A stretch of DNA of 64,000 bases from Chrysomallon squamiferum (GCA_012295275.1 CM022676.1:7513219-7577218), one strand, 5' to 3'; positions 9,757 through 21,938 are shown, counted from the stretch's first letter. Numbers and translations are program-made. Notes: generated from the letters alone by a model not told the origin.

Positions 9757-11268
9757 CAGGGGTGGACAATTATTTTTTCCATGGGGCCACACGAGAAACA
9801 GAAAATATTGTGGAGGGCCGGGCCAGAACGGTTAACTCTGCATAATATTAAAAGCAGTAAATAACATTGTTTTGACAAGCTGGTAAGCTTTCTAAAGATA
9901 TCACAATATTGTCTTTGTACTCCAAATATTAAGCAAGATACAACATATTTTATTAATGATTGCCACTGAACAGTGATTTTGAGAAAAAGGCCTCCAAAGA
10001 AAGTGTTCATGATGACTGCTAGTTGATGCCATTACATGCCTACATTTGCAGACTAACCACCTCATTTGGTATTTTTCATTTCTTTTTTCTTGTCCAGTGA
10101 CAGAAATCTAGTCTCTGTTGGGATTTAACAAGTGCATCAAAGTCAGGTTGAATTTCTGAGGCGGAGATGCGAAGCAAAGCTGAAGATGATCATCAGTGAG
10201 AGAGGATCTATATCTGGATTTGGTTAACTTCATCACTGAGAATGTTTGTTCACATAAATAGGGAGAGCCAAAGATAACCAGCATCTTCCTTGAGAGGAAA
10301 GTAAAAATCCAGCAGTGATTCTGCCTTAAAGTGCTCTGCCATTAGGGCATGAGACTGCAGGTCAGCGAGTTCCAGCTGCATTATCCACAATGCAGGTGAA
10401 GGGGGAGGAAATCAAGTGCATTTTATCCTCGATTGTTCTGAGATCTTCAAATCGCCTTGAAAACTCGCTGTGAGTAGCTGCGGAAGTGATTAGCTGATAG
10501 TGTGACTTCCTTCAGGGTTTGCAAGTGAGTGAGAATGTTGCTCTCCAGTTGGCTTGATAGAAACTGCATCTTTCTCATGAAAGTAAGATTTGAACATCCG
10601 TCCGTTGTGACATCTACCAGTCTGTACCATTTCAGTCTCAGCGTATCCGTGCACGCATTTACCTCCGTGAACAGATCGCTCTCAGATTCCCCGCAATGTG
10701 CTCGATCCTTCTCGTTACGGTTCGCATATTAGTTCTGCAGAGTCCACCAAGCACTCTTTGACAAACCCCCTCTGAGAATGGCTTTCTTTTTTCAGTAATT
10801 TTGTGGGATATCACAAAACTAGTCTTGGTTGCTGCATCCCCGGATGTGTGAAGCTTGGTAAAAAAATCCTTGCTGCTTTTGTAGGTTAGCTAGCAAAGCT
10901 TCTGATGTCCGCGCCCTTTCAGCATCATTCAAGTTTTTGTATTTTTCCACGTGTTTCGTCTCGTAATGTCGACTTATATTGTAATCCTTAAACATGGCGA
11001 TCTGTTCTCCTCAAATTAAACACACAGCTTTACCTCCGACTTCAGTAAATAAATACTTAGCGGTCCATTTTTGGTTGAAAACTCTACATTCAGCATCTAC
11101 CTTTCTTTTTATAGCATCAGGACTAAAGTCGTATTGCGACCTGCTTCAATCACGCTCACGTCTTTATGTACGTATTGCGTCATTTTGCACGTGAATAAAA
11201 GCAGTTCTCAGTTAACATGACACGGGCCGGTCAGAGTCTACCAAAGGGCCGTAAATTGCCTACGTCTG
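9757..11268 (-). mobile_element. hAT-family DNA transposon, non-autonomous by mutation
   Basis: The ends are imperfect inverted repeats: CAGGGGTGGACAATTAT on the left and, reversed, CAGACGTAGGCAATTTA on the right. The transposase remnant reads on the minus strand. Near 11.0 kb a BED zinc-finger start (KWTAKYLFTEVGGKAVCLI) has its second Cys codon changed to TGA, followed by RHYETKH. Near 10.2 kb is the C-terminal dimerisation motif EQTFSVMKLTKSRYRSSL and then TDDHL. Many stops separate the two, so the element is dead. It is inserted in the gene 1 Ig1-Ig2 intron; gene 3 keeps the empty site at about 59.15 kb. Confidence 0.75.
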
Positions 11269-11692
11269 TGTTTTAAGCATATAATTATGCTGGACATTCT
11301 TTCACATACAAATATAAACTTACTTAAATGCTAAAATGCGTCAATAATTCTTATCATCTGCAATTATAATCTATTAATTTAAAGGTTTTTGACCTCTGAT
11401 TTCAAATAATATTTTGTTTTATTGAGATGTTTTGCTTAGTGATCATTAACGGTGCATATTTCCTAGAAAGATAATTATAAAAGTGGAACCGATAATACGT
11501 CTACATCCAGTATTGTTTTGTTTTATTGAGATGTATTGTTTAGTTATCAGTAGCAATACATATTTCCTAGAATGGTAATTATGAACATAACACCTCTGAG
11601 TTATAGTACTGACCAGTTTTATTGAGTTTATTGTTTAATTATCATTAACACTATGTATTTCCTAGAATGTTAATAATAAAACTGCTTTTTAC

Positions 11693-12004
11693 CTCTCACT
11701 TCAAGTTTTATTTCATTGCTGCTTGGTCTGTAATCACCACATCTCCACACTGTTCCGTGTTGACTGAGGTTGACAGATTTTACTATGAGGAAATTTGTAT
11801 CATTTGAGCAGTGAAAACTGTATACTTTTGGATGTTCATCCAAAAAATCACATTGAGTATAGTTTTCTATTACACGAATCCTGTATTCTGTGTTATTCAC
11901 GAATCAGGTAATGGTAGGAGAAGGAAAATCACTCTGACGGGTGAAAGTAAAAAGTGATCCAACAAGTGCATATCTGTCTGATGTTGTTAATCTATAATGT
12001 TGAC
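11693..12004 (-). pseudogene. Gene 1 Ig1 exon, nonsense and Cys loss
   Basis: 312 bp with normal splice sites, aligned end to end with the five Ig1 copies of gene 2. Two key positions are lost: FTCQSD reads FTRQSD (Cys1 to Arg), and the core ITWF reads IT-stop-F (TGG to TGA). The rest of the exon, including VWRCGDYRPSSNEIKLEV, is open. Confidence 0.75.
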
Positions 12005-12562
12005 CTTAAATTAGAAGAAACAAATTTAAAAAAATGAATTAAAATTAAAATTAAAATTAAAATAAATTAATCTAAACAAAATAATTTTTTTTGTAATTAC
12101 ATATTTTCTATATTACAGTACGCTGTGTAATTGACTGTGATTTTATGCAGTTATGTTATGGTATGTTATGTTGACTTATATTACACTACATCCTATTATA
12201 TCATATCGTATCATATTGTACTATTTTCTATAGTAGTATATTATATTGTACGACATTATTTTATATTATCAAAACTGCTTTTCATTCTCGTTTAATCTAT
12301 ATGTTTTGCACCAAAATAAGAAACTGCTGATGTTTAGTATATAGATAAATATATACGTGATTATGAACTCACTGTATTAATGTGTACTGCGTTATCATGA
12401 ATTCCCTGTATTAATGGGTACAATGTCTACTTATATTTATTCAAGAAATTAGGACTATTTATCCGTAACCATCGTCCATACATAACACCAACTCCACCCA
12501 GATTTCACAGTTACTAAATAAGATTAACTTAGAGGTAAATAATCTGAATATAAAATACATAC

Positions 12563-12620
12563 CTTGTACGTACAATACACATCCAGCTAACACGAACACA
12601 CAAAATAACTTACAACTCAT
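12563..12620 (-). CDS. Gene 1 signal-peptide exon
   Basis: It reads MSCKLFCVFVLAGCVLYVQ with donor GTATGT after phase 1. Joined to the Ig1 exon it gives VQ-G-QHYRL, a plausible cleavage region. The ATG at 12618-12620 is chosen because upstream in-frame codons lack another ATG and all paralogues start here. Confidence 0.65.
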
Positions 12621-12638
12621 TTCCACTATTTTAGTTTT

Positions 12639-12646
12639 CACTTCCG
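12639..12646 (-). promoter_or_regulatory. ETS-like motif CGGAAGTG upstream of leader exon
   Basis: The sequence AACGGAAGTG lies about 20 bp before the ATG. It is conserved at the same place in gene 2 cassettes 1-4 (27389, 28920, 30463 and 31989). An ETS-family site is suggested by sequence match only. Confidence 0.3.
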
Positions 12647-13051
12647 TTAATAAAATAAAATTATTATTATTATTATTTTTATTATTATTATTATTATTAG
12701 TTTATCTTTTCTTCACTACTTTCATTTTTTCACTCCTGTTAATATAAAAATAATTTCTTCGCTATCATCTTCTTTTAAATTCTTCCTTGTTTACTTTTCT
12801 GTTGCAATGTTACCACGTTTACTTCCTGTTTCACAAGTAAAACACCAGTTTTGTTCTTTGTAAAATAACATCTGTGATACGCTAGATCCTCTCGACTGAC
12901 TTCAGCAGTTTGCTGGTACCATAAAAATATAATTTAGTCCTACATCTACACACTAGAAGAAAAAATCCAAAACCGCTATCATAAAATGATCGTGTTTGAA
13001 TTGACCTAAAAAATAACGCTACGGACTGCTAATGAACAAGTGACAGCTTTT

Positions 13052-13165
13052 CAGTGCTGACCAAGGGTAATCATCGCTTCACACGCCATTCACATGCGCT
13101 CCGAAGGCGGACGACGCCACCGAATATTGTCTAAGTGTAGATCTAATCAGACAAGAAAAAAGGCT
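13052..13165 (+). mobile_element. SINE body fragment
   Basis: ACCGAATATTGTCTAAGTGTAG and ATCTAATCAGACAAG match the body of the SINE at 719-935; the tRNA-like head is absent. The duplicated copy is at about 33.87-33.95 kb. Confidence 0.5.
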
Positions 13166-13184
13166 GCTCAGTAATCGGGGTTAA

Positions 13185-13514
13185 TCATCCCACGAAGCAC
13201 ACCGTTCTTTGTCTTTTTTAGTGTTTGCGTGCATCTAATGTTTGGCAAATATGTATTCTCAGTATCTACGAAGCACATCGTTCTTTGGCTTTTGTAATGT
13301 TTGCATACATCTATTTTTATTCGTGTTAACCTTTGCACTGGCAAATATGTTTTTTCAGATTGAATATTCTCCCACGAAGCACGCCGTTCTTTGTCTTTTG
13401 TAACTGTTGCGTGTATCTATTTTTTTCTGTCTAAAGTTTGCTCAGTAATCAAGCGCAGTCATCGCCACCCACGAAGCACGCCGTTGTTTGTCTTTTGTAA
13501 TTTTTGCATGCATC

Positions 13515-13520
<6 letters not shown>
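13185..13520 (+). repeat. Minisatellite with CACGAAGCAC...CGTTCTTTG units
   Basis: Four divergent units share CCCACGAAGCACGCCGTTC, TTTGTCTTTTGTAA and TTTGC(A/G)TGCATCTATTTTT, spaced roughly 70-115 bp apart. The duplicated region at 33.97-34.23 kb has three. Function unknown. Confidence 0.65.
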
Positions 13521-13547
<27 letters not shown>

Positions 13548-14200
13548 GGTAGGGGAGCCTATTGCTAGACAATACTCTGCTTATGTTCATTTATTTATTT
13601 CATTCTTTACCTCACTCTGTCCATCCATCAGTCCATCCAACTCACTGCCTGGGTGTTTGTAAATATATAATTGTAACAACGTATGATTGTACACAAACGC
13701 GCATACACACACACACACATACATAGACATAGAAACATACTTTTACTATGAATTTGAAAACTTATTTATTGAGCGTTGTTCATGCGATATCTGTTTTATA
13801 TTTGCTGAAGAGAAACTTTCTTCTTCGCCTTTTTTTTTTTTTAAATTCTGTTTTCTTCTACATTTAATTTCTTTTCTCTTTATTATTCCTGTTATTTATT
13901 AATTAATTACAAGTGCACACACATACATATATACATTTATATAAACACGCACATACATACATTCACACACACAAGTACATACATACGTACATACATACAT
14001 AAACTTTGAGCTGGAAAACATTTCAGTTAGGTATTCAAAAGTGTTTTTCTGTTCGTGAAATAGTGCTAACTATAATTGTAGATCTTTTTATCCAGATTTC
14101 TGTGAGAAGAAATTCATAGTAGTCAGTGAAATAGATCCAAAGTTACACATTTTTTAATATTTAATTTTCGGGTGGTGCTGTCTCAAAATTGCCATTTCTA
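13521..14200. other. Non-coding stretch
   Basis: It holds a poly-T run (13519-13545), short CA/TACA runs and a segment of about 200 bp ending CTGTCTCAAAATTGCC that returns in diverged form at about 15.15-15.37 kb on the other side of the Tc1 remnant. No exon was seen. Confidence 0.55.
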
Positions 14201-14319
14201 ACTCCCGATTTTTGGGAGCCCATTCTCTGCAGAGTATATTTAGGTTGATAGGGGAAGCCAGGGTTGGTAAAAATCATTTAAAAAACAACAAAAAACCCCA
14301 GCATACCAGAGACACTAGA

Positions 14320-15040
14320 ATTCAAGCTCAAATTGACCGTAACCATCTCCATGCTGCACGATTCCAAGCACGTCGCCCTGTTGTAGCTCACAGAGCGTCA
14401 CATTCAAGAACGTCTGAGATGGGCCAGAATACACCAACACTGGCGACGCAGACAGTGGGATCAAACATTATTCACAGACGATTCCAGGTTTTGTTTTCAC
14501 TTTGATGGTAGACGTCATGTATGAAGGAGACGAGGAGAACGATATGATGCAGACAACGTCTTTCAACATGACCGATATGGCTGTGACAGCGTCATGGCCT
14601 GGACCGTCATTCATAGTGGAGATAAAACAGATCTCGTCTTCATTCACGGAAACATGACTGTTCAACGTTACAGTGACGGGATCATTACACCAGTGGTCAT
14701 TCCAGTCCTGCAGCAGCATCCTGACTTTCTGTTTCAACATCACAAAGCTGGACCACACACCGCTAGGCTAACCACTAACCTTCTTGAGCGGAACGAGATC
14801 CAAGTGTTGAACTGGCTACCAAAGTCCCCTGACTTGTCTCCAACTGAGCATGCATGAGATCTACTGGGCCATAGGGTACGCAAAAACCATCCTCATATTC
14901 TTAATGTCCATGACCTACAAATTGCTCTGAACGGTGAATGGAACGCAGTTGCTGTTTCTGAGATTGATGCTCTCAGTAGAAGCATGAGACGACGATGTAC
15001 TGCTGTCATCACTGCCACAGGTGCACACAGTTATTGAGTC
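14320..15040 (+). mobile_element. Tc1-like transposon remnant, copy A
   Basis: Frames switch by indels, but the order of Tc1 transposase motifs is clear: an N-terminal HTH remnant (IDRNHLHAARFQAR), the CFHFDGRRHVWRRRGERY region near 14.5 kb, VMAWTVIHSGDKTDLV near 14.6 kb, FQHHKAGPHTARL near 14.74 kb and KSPDLSPTEHA followed by a stop at the usual Trp. The first half is deleted relative to copy B. It is not functional. Confidence 0.75.
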
Positions 15041-15448
15041 CCTCACACCATTTTGGTAGACGCACCTCTCCATTTAATTAGTTGATATTAAAGTAACGAC
15101 GTTGAGACACCGAGACAACATTTTACTGCCAGCAACATATACATTAATATATATAGATTATATATATATATTGTAGTGAGTAGTGGGACAAACTGGTTGC
15201 AAAATAAAACATAAACTGTAAACACTTTAATTAGATACTCAAAATCAGTGTACGTGTTTTTGTTCTGATTTCAGTGATAAGTAATTAGTCAAATTGTTAA
15301 ATATTTTTTAATATTTAACTTTTAGAGGCTGTTGTTTCAAAATTGCCAGCTTGACGAAATCCCGATTTTTGAGGGCCCATTCCAAAGTTATTATTATTAT
15401 AATTTTTTTTCATCTCTTTGCTGAGTTGGTAAAACCATTAACTTACGG

Positions 15449-15452
15449 CTAG

Positions 15453-15533
<81 letters not shown>

Positions 15534-15575
15534 GTAGTAGTAGTAGTAGTATTAGTATTAGTATTAGTAATAGTA
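15449..15575. repeat. (AAT)n / (AGT)n microsatellite
   Basis: Roughly 27 AAT units pass into AGT and ATTAGT units. The same compound repeat is found in copy B at 36431-36580 kb-region. Confidence 0.9.
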
Positions 15576-16651
15576 TTAGTTTTAGTGATATTAAAATAGT
15601 AAAGAAATAAAATAAAGAAATGAAATATTAAAATGTTCAAAGAAATAAAATAAATAAATAAAATATTTGAATCTTAGAATTTTTAACATACATATTTTTT
15701 GTACCAAATCAGACAGAATGAAGAGATGTAGATGATAAACTACATTTAGAAGGAATAAATTAGAAAATCTGAATCGTTACTTTTAGGGGATGATCAGGTA
15801 AATATAACACTGGGTAGAGTAAGGAGACTCAGTTCTCGAGCCTGACTGAATGTAATTTCGCATACACAGACATAAGAATGTGTTTCTATTGCTGTACCGA
15901 TGTGTGAATGTGTGTGTGTGTGTGTGTGTGTATATTTGTGTGTGTGTGTGTAAATAAATACACCCACTCAGACACACATATAAGTTAAAAAGTCAATATG
16001 CTTAAGTGTATCATTTTACATATACATTATCTCTACCTGTATATATATATCTATCTATATAGATATCTGTCCATCTATCTGTCTATTTATATAGATATCT
16101 ATCTAGATGTCTATCAATCATCTATATACATACACAGACGTAAGAATGTGTTTCTATAGCTAGATGTACCGATGTGTGAATGTGCATGTGTTTCTGTATA
16201 TATATATATGTATGTATGTATGTATTTAATTTTATTTTTAGAGATTCGAGTTGACTTAAAGTTGACCATTGTAATATATATTACAGTGCGCTTTCGTCCT
16301 TTTGCCACATATTTATTACTTTGCTTCCATATTTTATTTACATAGATAAAACTTTTAAAAACTTTATACAAAAACGTTCAGAGATGTATAAAAATACTTT
16401 TCCACAACAAAATAAATATATTTAAAACTTTCAGAAACTATTTGAAAATAGTTCTCAAAACTATAAAATAGATAATATTGTAACATTTAATAAACTACAC
16501 TTGAAGAAAAATTCATTTGAAAAAAATTCATTTGAAAAAAACAATACATTTCAAATACTATTTAGAAGGTATCGAAATCTGTAATAAACGCAACATTTCA
16601 TTAAAAAAAATATAATAATAAAAATAAAAGTAAGTAAATAAATAAATAAAT

Positions 16652-16655
<4 letters not shown>

Positions 16656-16728
<73 letters not shown>
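16656..16728. repeat. (GA)n microsatellite
   Basis: About 36 GA units. Its duplicate at 37663-37743 is slightly longer. Confidence 0.95.
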
Positions 16729-16730
<2 letters not shown>

Positions 16731-18166
16731 CGTGTATATATGTATATATATGTGTTTATATGTATGCATAAATGAGCGTATGTATGTACGTTTCTAGGAA
16801 GGTACGTTATTGTTTACGCTGTCTATACGTACGGATGTATGTATGTATGTCTGTATATATATTTATTTATATATATATATATATATTTATTTATTTATAT
16901 GTGTATGTACGTATATATTTATATCTGTGTATATGCATAGTATGCATATATATGCACACATACGTTGTTGCATACATAATTATATGTTTACACATACTTA
17001 GGCAGTGAGCTGGTGAATGGATGGATGGACGGATATATGGACACAATAATATAAAGAATATAAGAAAAATCAGACAGAGAAACAGAAAAATACAGAATTA
17101 CAGAAAGAAAAAAAAAGAGGAGAGGTGTGTAAAATCAGAATGGTTGAAGTACAAAAATCGATGGAGAAAGTGTTAAATGAAGAAAGACACACAAACAGAC
17201 GAACAGATTTAGAAAACAAAAATTAAAACTTTATTTTAGAGTAAGAAGCAAAATTCTAAAATATAACAGATAAATGGAAAATTTGTTTCCTCTCTCCAAG
17301 AAAAATATTCACAGAATAGCGGACACACAAACAAACCTGCTATATGATAAAGTTAGATAATATAATTATCAAAACAGATTACACTCTAGTTTAATAGTTA
17401 CTTCTGTTTCCTTTTCCTATTTCCTGTTCTAACTGCATGCTCAATATTCGTTTAACACATTTTATATCACTTTAACCAGACACAAATGCAACAATATGCA
17501 ATTTTTTTATATTTTTTTTATTAATAATTCCTCTTGATAATATGTAAAATCAACAATTTACATCTCCTGTACATTTGTAGAAATAAGAAAACGCGGATAA
17601 AGAAAAGAAAAGATTACTTAAATCTTCTTAGTACAAAAGAGGTAAGTTTAGTAAAAGTTATATTTTAGTAATGCATTAACAGTTCAGGACATGGCAAAAG
17701 AAAAGAAGAAAACAACAACAACAACAACAACAACAACAAAAAACACACGAAAAAAACCAAAGCGAAATATTCCAAACAAGAAACTTAAATCTACCTCACC
17801 AACAACCACAATCACCAGGACAACACAGTTTATTTGTAGAAGAAAAGATCACCAAACAAATAAATGCAACAACCTTGACCTACAACAGATCTTGTGTACT
17901 GTGGAATTGTTTCAGATATTCTTGTCATGTACTACACTGGTCACAAGACAAAACTGTATTCTCGTCTTGAATTCAGAACCTTCCTGGTAATTTCGTCTTA
18001 TCTAATTTTAATACTTTACCTTGTCATCCACTATCCTGGAAAACAAGAATGAACACTGAATCTCCACGGGTTGAACACTTCCTGCCTTTAATTTAATCAT
18101 TAACCATCCCAAAACAACAACATGTGCATGTGTGTGTGTGTGTATGTGTGTGTGTGTTGAACTTAC

Positions 18167-18211
18167 CAGAATCCGGAGCAATACTGTAGGAAACGTTGAT
18201 TTGTGCTGATT
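18167..18211 (-). pseudogene. Orphan 47-bp-type exon with a 2-bp deletion
   Basis: It matches the tyrosine-motif exon at 41888-41934 base for base apart from a 2-bp deletion (45 bp long). This shifts the frame. No tail, TM or Ig exon remains beside it: the duplicated block of about 2.85 kb that carries the tail exons in copy B is missing here. Confidence 0.65.
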
Positions 18212-18795
18212 CTGATATTTAACACACACACACATACACATAAAATACATACTTACGTACATATATTTATGAGTATCTGAGTTAATGTCATTTAGCAACT
18301 GTGAAATCTGGGTGGAGTCATCATTATGTTTGGATGATGATTAAGTCCTGGAAAGCAGAACAGTTGGATAATGTTCGTAATGATGCAGTGTAAGATAATT
18401 CAGTGTTAATTATTACGTGTATCACTCTGTAACAACAGGCAGATGTTGTACAGCAGTATATTTTAATACAGTGAATTTATGATTACGCTGATAGGACCAG
18501 TTTATAAATAAGATTATGATTTAATAACACTTGATTTTTATATTATATTCCTAACCAGCGTAGACTTAGGTTTTCTCTATATAATTTGTTTATAGATTAG
18601 ACTTCGATAGTTTCACTCAATGACGCAAAATAGTGTCGAGATTGAACTGGAATGAAGTACAGTGATAATAATATTACTTAAAGTTATATCAAACAATATA
18701 ATAAGATACTTTACAATAATATAATATTGCACGATGTAATATCATAAGAACACAATAGAAAAAATATAGTGACTTGGCAGAAAGAATATTAGGTG

Positions 18796-19030
18796 TCTGG
18801 GGTCACATTTTTTGTGCGTCTTCTTCCATCCATGGCTGGCTTTAAACAGGGTTGTAGAGATACAATATATCAAATTAAAAGTGACCAAGTCATGTCATGC
18901 GGTAAGAAATAAAACTGTCAAACAGCCAAATTCAAAATGGCCGCCCTTTACCTGTTGACAATACCCAGTTTATTATGAAATAACACCTGAGAATTTGCAC
19001 AAACAGTTTTCATTATTAAAAATGAACACG
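18796..19030 (+). repeat. Dispersed repeat R, copy 1
   Basis: The family is marked by TTTTGTGCGTCTTCTTCC, ATGGCTGGTTTTAAA, GTAGAGATACAATATAT, CCAAATTCAAAATGGCCGCC and CCCAGTTTATTATGAAAT, ending in AATTTGCACAAACA. Six copies were seen in the window, at about 18.8, 20.05, 21.4, 42.5, 43.7 and 63.3 kb. No protein or terminal repeat was recognised. Confidence 0.65.
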
Positions 19031-19459
19031 CACGCACACACACACACATACACATATACAAATCTGTGTTTGTATATATATACACACACACACACAACAT
19101 ATAAAGATGGATGAGCATACGCACATCATATGTATTTACTCACCTACTTACTTACAAAGAAAAAAAGAAGTGCATTCAGCATACATACATGCATGGATAC
19201 ATACTACATACATACATACATATATACATACATATATACATACATGCATACATACATACATACATACGTAACCACTTATCTACATACACGTTGCTATAAT
19301 ATAAATAAATACATATGTACATATATGCACACAGGCATAACCTCCAAAAAAAAAAACATTACACCCCACAAACAAATAAAAACAAAACCCCTCACAAAAC
19401 GTACTGAACAAAATCAAGTATTCAAAATATAACGGGAGTAAAACTATAAAGTGGGGAAA

Positions 19460-19469
19460 AGTAATAATA

Positions 19470-19545
<76 letters not shown>
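19460..19545. repeat. (AAT)n microsatellite
   Basis: About 27 AAT units, matching 43190-43258 in the duplicate region. Confidence 0.95.
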
Positions 19546-19547
<2 letters not shown>

Positions 19548-19890
19548 CAACAACAACGACAACAAAAAAGCACGAAAACAAACAAACGAAAAAGAAAAAT
19601 CAAATAGAGATTGAATAACAGGTTCAGGCTGAAAGGTTAGTAAATGTGATTGTCAGAAATGAGTTTTGAAAGAAAATAAGACAGAACAATAACAAATCAC
19701 TATACACAGAAATAGTTTACGTAAAGTCGTTGAATATTTTGATATCACAGACTGGTGTATGTTGAGAATGGTACAACAGAATAGAAACATTGTTATTTCG
19801 CACATTTTTATATAATTATCTACGTTATATGTGTATGTATACACACACGGATTTAGATGTATACTCAAAAAATAAGAATACAGGACGCGC

Positions 19891-19891
19891 G

Positions 19892-19940
<49 letters not shown>
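19891..19940. repeat. (CA)n microsatellite
   Basis: About 24 CA units following GCGCGCACG. Confidence 0.95.
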
Positions 19941-19942
<2 letters not shown>

Positions 19943-20039
19943 TCACACATTCTTGTATAACCGAACACAATCAGAAAGATTATTGTATAACCGAACAGTT
20001 TAGAAAGACTATGCTACACAATAGTTTGGCAGAAAGACT

Positions 20040-20270
20040 ATCATGTGCTTTGGGTTAGATCTTTTGTGCGTCGTCTTCCATCCATTGCAAGTTTTAGAGT
20101 GTAGAGTTACAACATAACACAGTAAAACGGGTTTGTTTGTCATGATAGAAGAAACATAACTTGACAAGCAGCCAAATTCAAAATGGCCGCCCTTTGTTTC
20201 TTTGCAGCACCCAGTTTATTATTAAATATCACATGAGAATTTGCACAAACATTTCTCATTATTAAAAACG
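20040..20270 (+). repeat. Dispersed repeat R, copy 2
   Basis: It shares GTGCGTCGTCTTCCATCCAT, AATTCAAAATGGCCGCC and CCCAGTTTATTATTAAAT with copy 1. Its duplicate is at about 43.68 kb. Confidence 0.65.
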
Positions 20271-20825
20271 AACAAAAAGGCGGGCGCGCGCAGACACACA
20301 CACACAAATGTACATATATACATACATACATATAAACATAAACGAACATACGCACATACACATATATTTAATTACCTACTTACATAGGTACATACACAAA
20401 AAACAACAAAAAACACAACAACAACAACACAACAACAAACAAACACCTTCAGCATACATACATGCAGACATACATACATTTATACATACGTAACAACTTA
20501 TCTACATACCTGCAAATACACAAATACATATTTCTACAATATAAAATTCCTACATACGTGCATATATACACACAGGCATAAACCCTCGCCGAAAAAAAAA
20601 ACATAACAAAAAAGTAAACAAAAAAACAAATAAACGTATTGAAGAAAATCAAGTATTCAAAATATAACGCTGTATGGCAAGTTTAAGATCTGGATTCAAT
20701 TCTGTGAATTTAATTTAATAATAAAAATGTATAACAACCCAGAGGTTAATTTAATTGTATTTACATTTTATTTTATTTTATTTTATTTTATTTTATTTTG
20801 TTTTGTTTAATTTATTTATAATTTA

Positions 20826-20942
20826 AGGTCAGTATTATATGTTAACAACATCAGACAGATGTGCAGCTGTTGGATCACCTTTTACTTCTACTTGTCGAGA
20901 AATTCGTTTTCCAATTCTTTGTTCTATAATTGCTTGGTTTCA
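20826..20942 (+). pseudogene. Inverted N-terminal fragment of an Ig1 exon
   Basis: On the plus strand, after TTTAAG, it reads QYYMLTTSDRCAAVGSPF and then TSTCRE and IIAWF, the first third of an Ig1 exon. It is closest to the Ig1 of gene 3. At TGGTTTCAG it breaks directly into sequence resembling the 3' flank of the tail exon at 39.95 kb (AGTGCCTTAAGAATCGTATG). It is an isolated fragment in the opposite orientation to its neighbours. Confidence 0.6.
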
Positions 20943-20991
20943 GAAAAGTGCCTTAAGAATCGTATGATTAACAAATAAACTTGTTTTCTTC

Positions 20992-20997
20992 TTTATT
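20992..20997 (-). terminator. Poly(A) signal AATAAA of gene 2
   Basis: On the minus strand AATAAA lies 12 bases after the TGA of tail exon 2 (ACATGAAATTAGTAAACAAT then AAAG). Confidence 0.45.
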
Positions 20998-21008
20998 GTT
21001 TACTAATT

Positions 21009-21094
21009 TCATGTAGAAGGAGCGCTTTCAACATATACATGATAATATACAGTCTCTGTATCTTGATGTAGAGTTGGTCTCGCTGACTCATAGT
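21009..21094 (-). CDS. Gene 2 terminal tail exon (tail 2)
   Basis: Acceptor TTTCAG. Spliced from tail 1 it reads in frame NYESARPTLHQDTETVYYHV and then YVESAPST before TGA. The TVYYHV stretch gives a YxxV motif (T at -2, so near but not at the ITIM consensus). The exon is divergent from the other tail exons except for HQDTE. Confidence 0.6.
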
Positions 21095-21170
21095 CTGAAA
21101 CATGGAATGAAATTATATTTTAGTTTATATAAAAGTTGTCATATGTGGAGCAAAACAATAATCGCAATAA

Positions 21171-21207
<37 letters not shown>

Positions 21208-21872
21208 ATAAATACACACATGCGCACACAGACATATAAGTTAAAAAGTCAATATGATTAAGTGTATATTTTTATATATATGTATATATACCTATCTATC
21301 TATGTACAACACAGATATAAGAATGTGTTTGTCTAGCTGTATCGATGTGAGTTTGTGTGTGCGTGTATATGTACATTTTTTGTGCGTCTTCTTCCATTCA
21401 TGGCTGGTTTTGAATAGAGCATAGAGTTACAAAATAACAGAGTAAAACTGATTAGTGACGTCATAACGTAAAAATCAAAACTTGACAATCAGCCATGTTG
21501 CCATGTTGCGATATCCTATAATATTAAATTATGTTGTATAGTATCATATCATATTCTATGACATTAATTTAAATTGTATTATTAGCTCTGTTGTTCATTT
21601 CAATTTAATCAAGATAATATTTTGCCTCAGAATAGGAAACCACTGATGTTTAGTGTATAAAGAAATTACATACAGAAAACTTACATCTAAGCTGGTTAGG
21701 ATAGAATATAAAAATCAAGTGTTATTAAATCATAATTTTATTTATAAACTGGTCCTATCAGCGTAATCATAAATTCACTGTATTAATGTGTTCTGAGGTG
21801 CAATATCTGCCTGCTGTTTCACAATCACACAGATAATAAATCAGTTAATGAAATTAGGACTATTTATCCAAG

Positions 21873-21938
<66 letters not shown>

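Larger units (their letters stand above)
6505..12620 (-). pseudogene. Gene 1: Ig-superfamily receptor, decayed copy
   Basis: Exons in order: SP 12563-12620, Ig1 11693-12004, two broken Ig2 copies (9093-9320 and 8748-8927), Ig3 8209-8520, Ig4 7675-7935, TM 6887-7003 and basic exon 6505-6535. Ig3, Ig4 and TM are intact and in phase 1. Ig1 has Trp changed to stop and the first core Cys changed to Arg. Both Ig2 copies carry indels. The 47-bp and tail exons are missing downstream. A 1.5-kb hAT element lies between Ig1 and Ig2. The intact Ig3-Ig4-TM block could still be expressed from another start, but no intact leader-to-tail reading frame exists. It converges on gene P. Confidence 0.65.

Noticed and set aside
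10529-11194. Plus-strand ORFs inside the hAT element
   Set aside because: They are antisense shadows; the transposase motifs (BED finger and C-terminal dimerisation) read on the minus strand.
15449-15640. Poly-Ile ORF over the AAT/AGT repeat
   Set aside because: It is a pure microsatellite translation.
17691-17990. 99-residue ORF starting with poly-Lys/Thr
   Set aside because: It starts in an ACA repeat, and its duplicate in copy B (about 38.7 kb) has lost the start and frame.
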